NCBI GenBank assembly: GCA_001599815.1 | Contig: BCIA01000005.1 | Location: forward strand, 4,162,472 to 4,226,471 | DNA: 64,000 nucleotides | Direction: 5' to 3' | DNA from: Furcasterigmium furcatum | Taxonomy: Eukaryota > Ascomycota > Sordariomycetes > Glomerellales > Plectosphaerellaceae | Shown: positions 63,474 through 64,000 of the stretch, piece after piece | How positions within the stretch are numbered: the first letter of the stretch is position 1 | Layout of the letters: each line of letters starts with the position of its first letter | Made by a program: the position numbers and the translations under genes | Notes under the pieces: generated by a model | Databases searched by the model: none | Seen by the model: only the letters and a program-made list of their open reading frames with translations | Told to the model about the DNA's origin: nothing

Positions 63474-64000
63474 GCGCCGGGTCGTTAACCCCCAGAGAGT
63501 GAGGGTGAGCTTCCAGTAATGGGATAAAATGTTGCCCAGCTTCAAGTCGGGGACTGATAAGGAGAGTATCATCATGATTCTACCCTCAGGGTATGGAAGA
63601 GAGCTGAGAGAAAATGGGGAAGCAAAGGGAGGTCCCTGAGAAGCACGAGGGATGTCAGATCAGCCAGACCTTCATGACTGTGCCTCTGGCCCAGGCCATT
63701 CACGAGGTGGGCTCGCTGAAAGTTCCAGATGTGCGGTGAGGCAGCAGGCCAGCCATAAATGTCTCCGTTCCATCAACCATGCGCAGAATACATACAAACA
63801 TGGATCTTGGTCTCGGATGAAGAGGGTTATACGTACACACCCGTGAGAAAGCCACTCAAATCAGGCAGCACATGTCCAAAAAAAGACAATATTTGGTACG
63901 GAATAGGACACCCCAGTGCAGTCGAAGGAAGGACTGTAACCACCAGGGTCGCCTCTTGATACTAGATCCGGATGACCAGTCTCAGCGTCTCGAGCTCCGC
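63474..64000. other. Right edge, promoter of the DUF5672 gene
   Basis: About 0.5 kb. No gene is supported. An alternative upstream start for the DUF5672 protein lies at 63575. Confidence 0.45.

Noticed and set aside
1..64000. Search for a transposon, secondary-metabolite cluster or CRISPR array
   Set aside because: I found no transposase, reverse transcriptase, polyketide synthase or NRPS signature and no regular repeat-spacer array on either strand.

Overview
The window is nuclear DNA of a filamentous ascomycete. Introns are short (46-100 nt, mostly 51-79) with GTRNGT-type donors, CTRAC/CTGAC branch sites and YAG acceptors. Coding DNA is GC-rich with long antisense shadow frames. Gene content is Sordariomycete-like: a mitochondrial ARG3-type carbamoyl-phosphate synthase, CIA84, a PL3 pectate lyase, a DUF5672 protein and two NLR-like STAND genes. 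A plant-associated Sordariomycete is a reasonable inference; genus cannot be fixed from the sequence alone.

Layout. About 0.4-48.7 kb is mainly a dense block of conserved single-copy genes: an Ser/Pro-rich protein interrupted by an in-frame TAG (0.4-1.7 kb), an acidic nuclear-type protein (2.9-3.9), a UBE2Z-like E2 (4.3-6.0), RFC2 (7.1-8.4), a coiled-coil protein (8.5-10.1), the spliceosomal helicase BRR2 (10.6-17.2), a PWWP plus TFIIS-N/LEDGF-like chromatin protein (18.6-20.7), ORC3 (21.5-23.9), a small conserved unknown (26.1-26.7), SEC66 (27.3-28.1), NPL4 (28.7-30.9), an intron-containing tRNA-Ser(AGA) (31.4), a NACHT STAND protein (31.9-34.7), ARG3 (35.4-39.1), cytosolic PheRS alpha FRS2 (40.1-41.8), DSC4 (42.3-43.4), RCL1 (43.5-44.7), CIA84 (45.0-47.5) and a G-patch protein (47.6-48.7).

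From 49 kb on the window changes character. It holds an alpha/beta-hydrolase-NB-ARC-TPR NLR (49.1-52.3), a 2EXR protein (53.1-53.9), a large C2H2 protein (56.1-59.1), the PL3 pectate lyase (60.6-61.4) and a type II membrane DUF5672 protein (62.3-63.5), separated by longer and locally AT-richer spacers. This looks like accessory, environment-facing DNA.

Gene interplay. Genes alternate in divergent pairs with shared promoters (E2/RFC2, coiled-coil/BRR2, SEC66/NPL4, FRS2/DSC4, RCL1/CIA84) and convergent pairs with stops 86-134 bp apart (RFC2/coiled-coil, DSC4/RCL1, CIA84/G-patch). Several genes belong to ER and ubiquitin quality control (UBE2Z-like E2, SEC66, NPL4, DSC4), replication (RFC2, ORC3) and RNA metabolism (BRR2, RCL1, G-patch, tRNA-Ser). 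Perfect 7-bp GCN4/CPC1 sites lie 61 bp upstream of FRS2 and inside ARG3 intron 1, pointing to cross-pathway amino-acid control. All exon models were made by hand from reading frames, splice consensus and remembered family resemblance.
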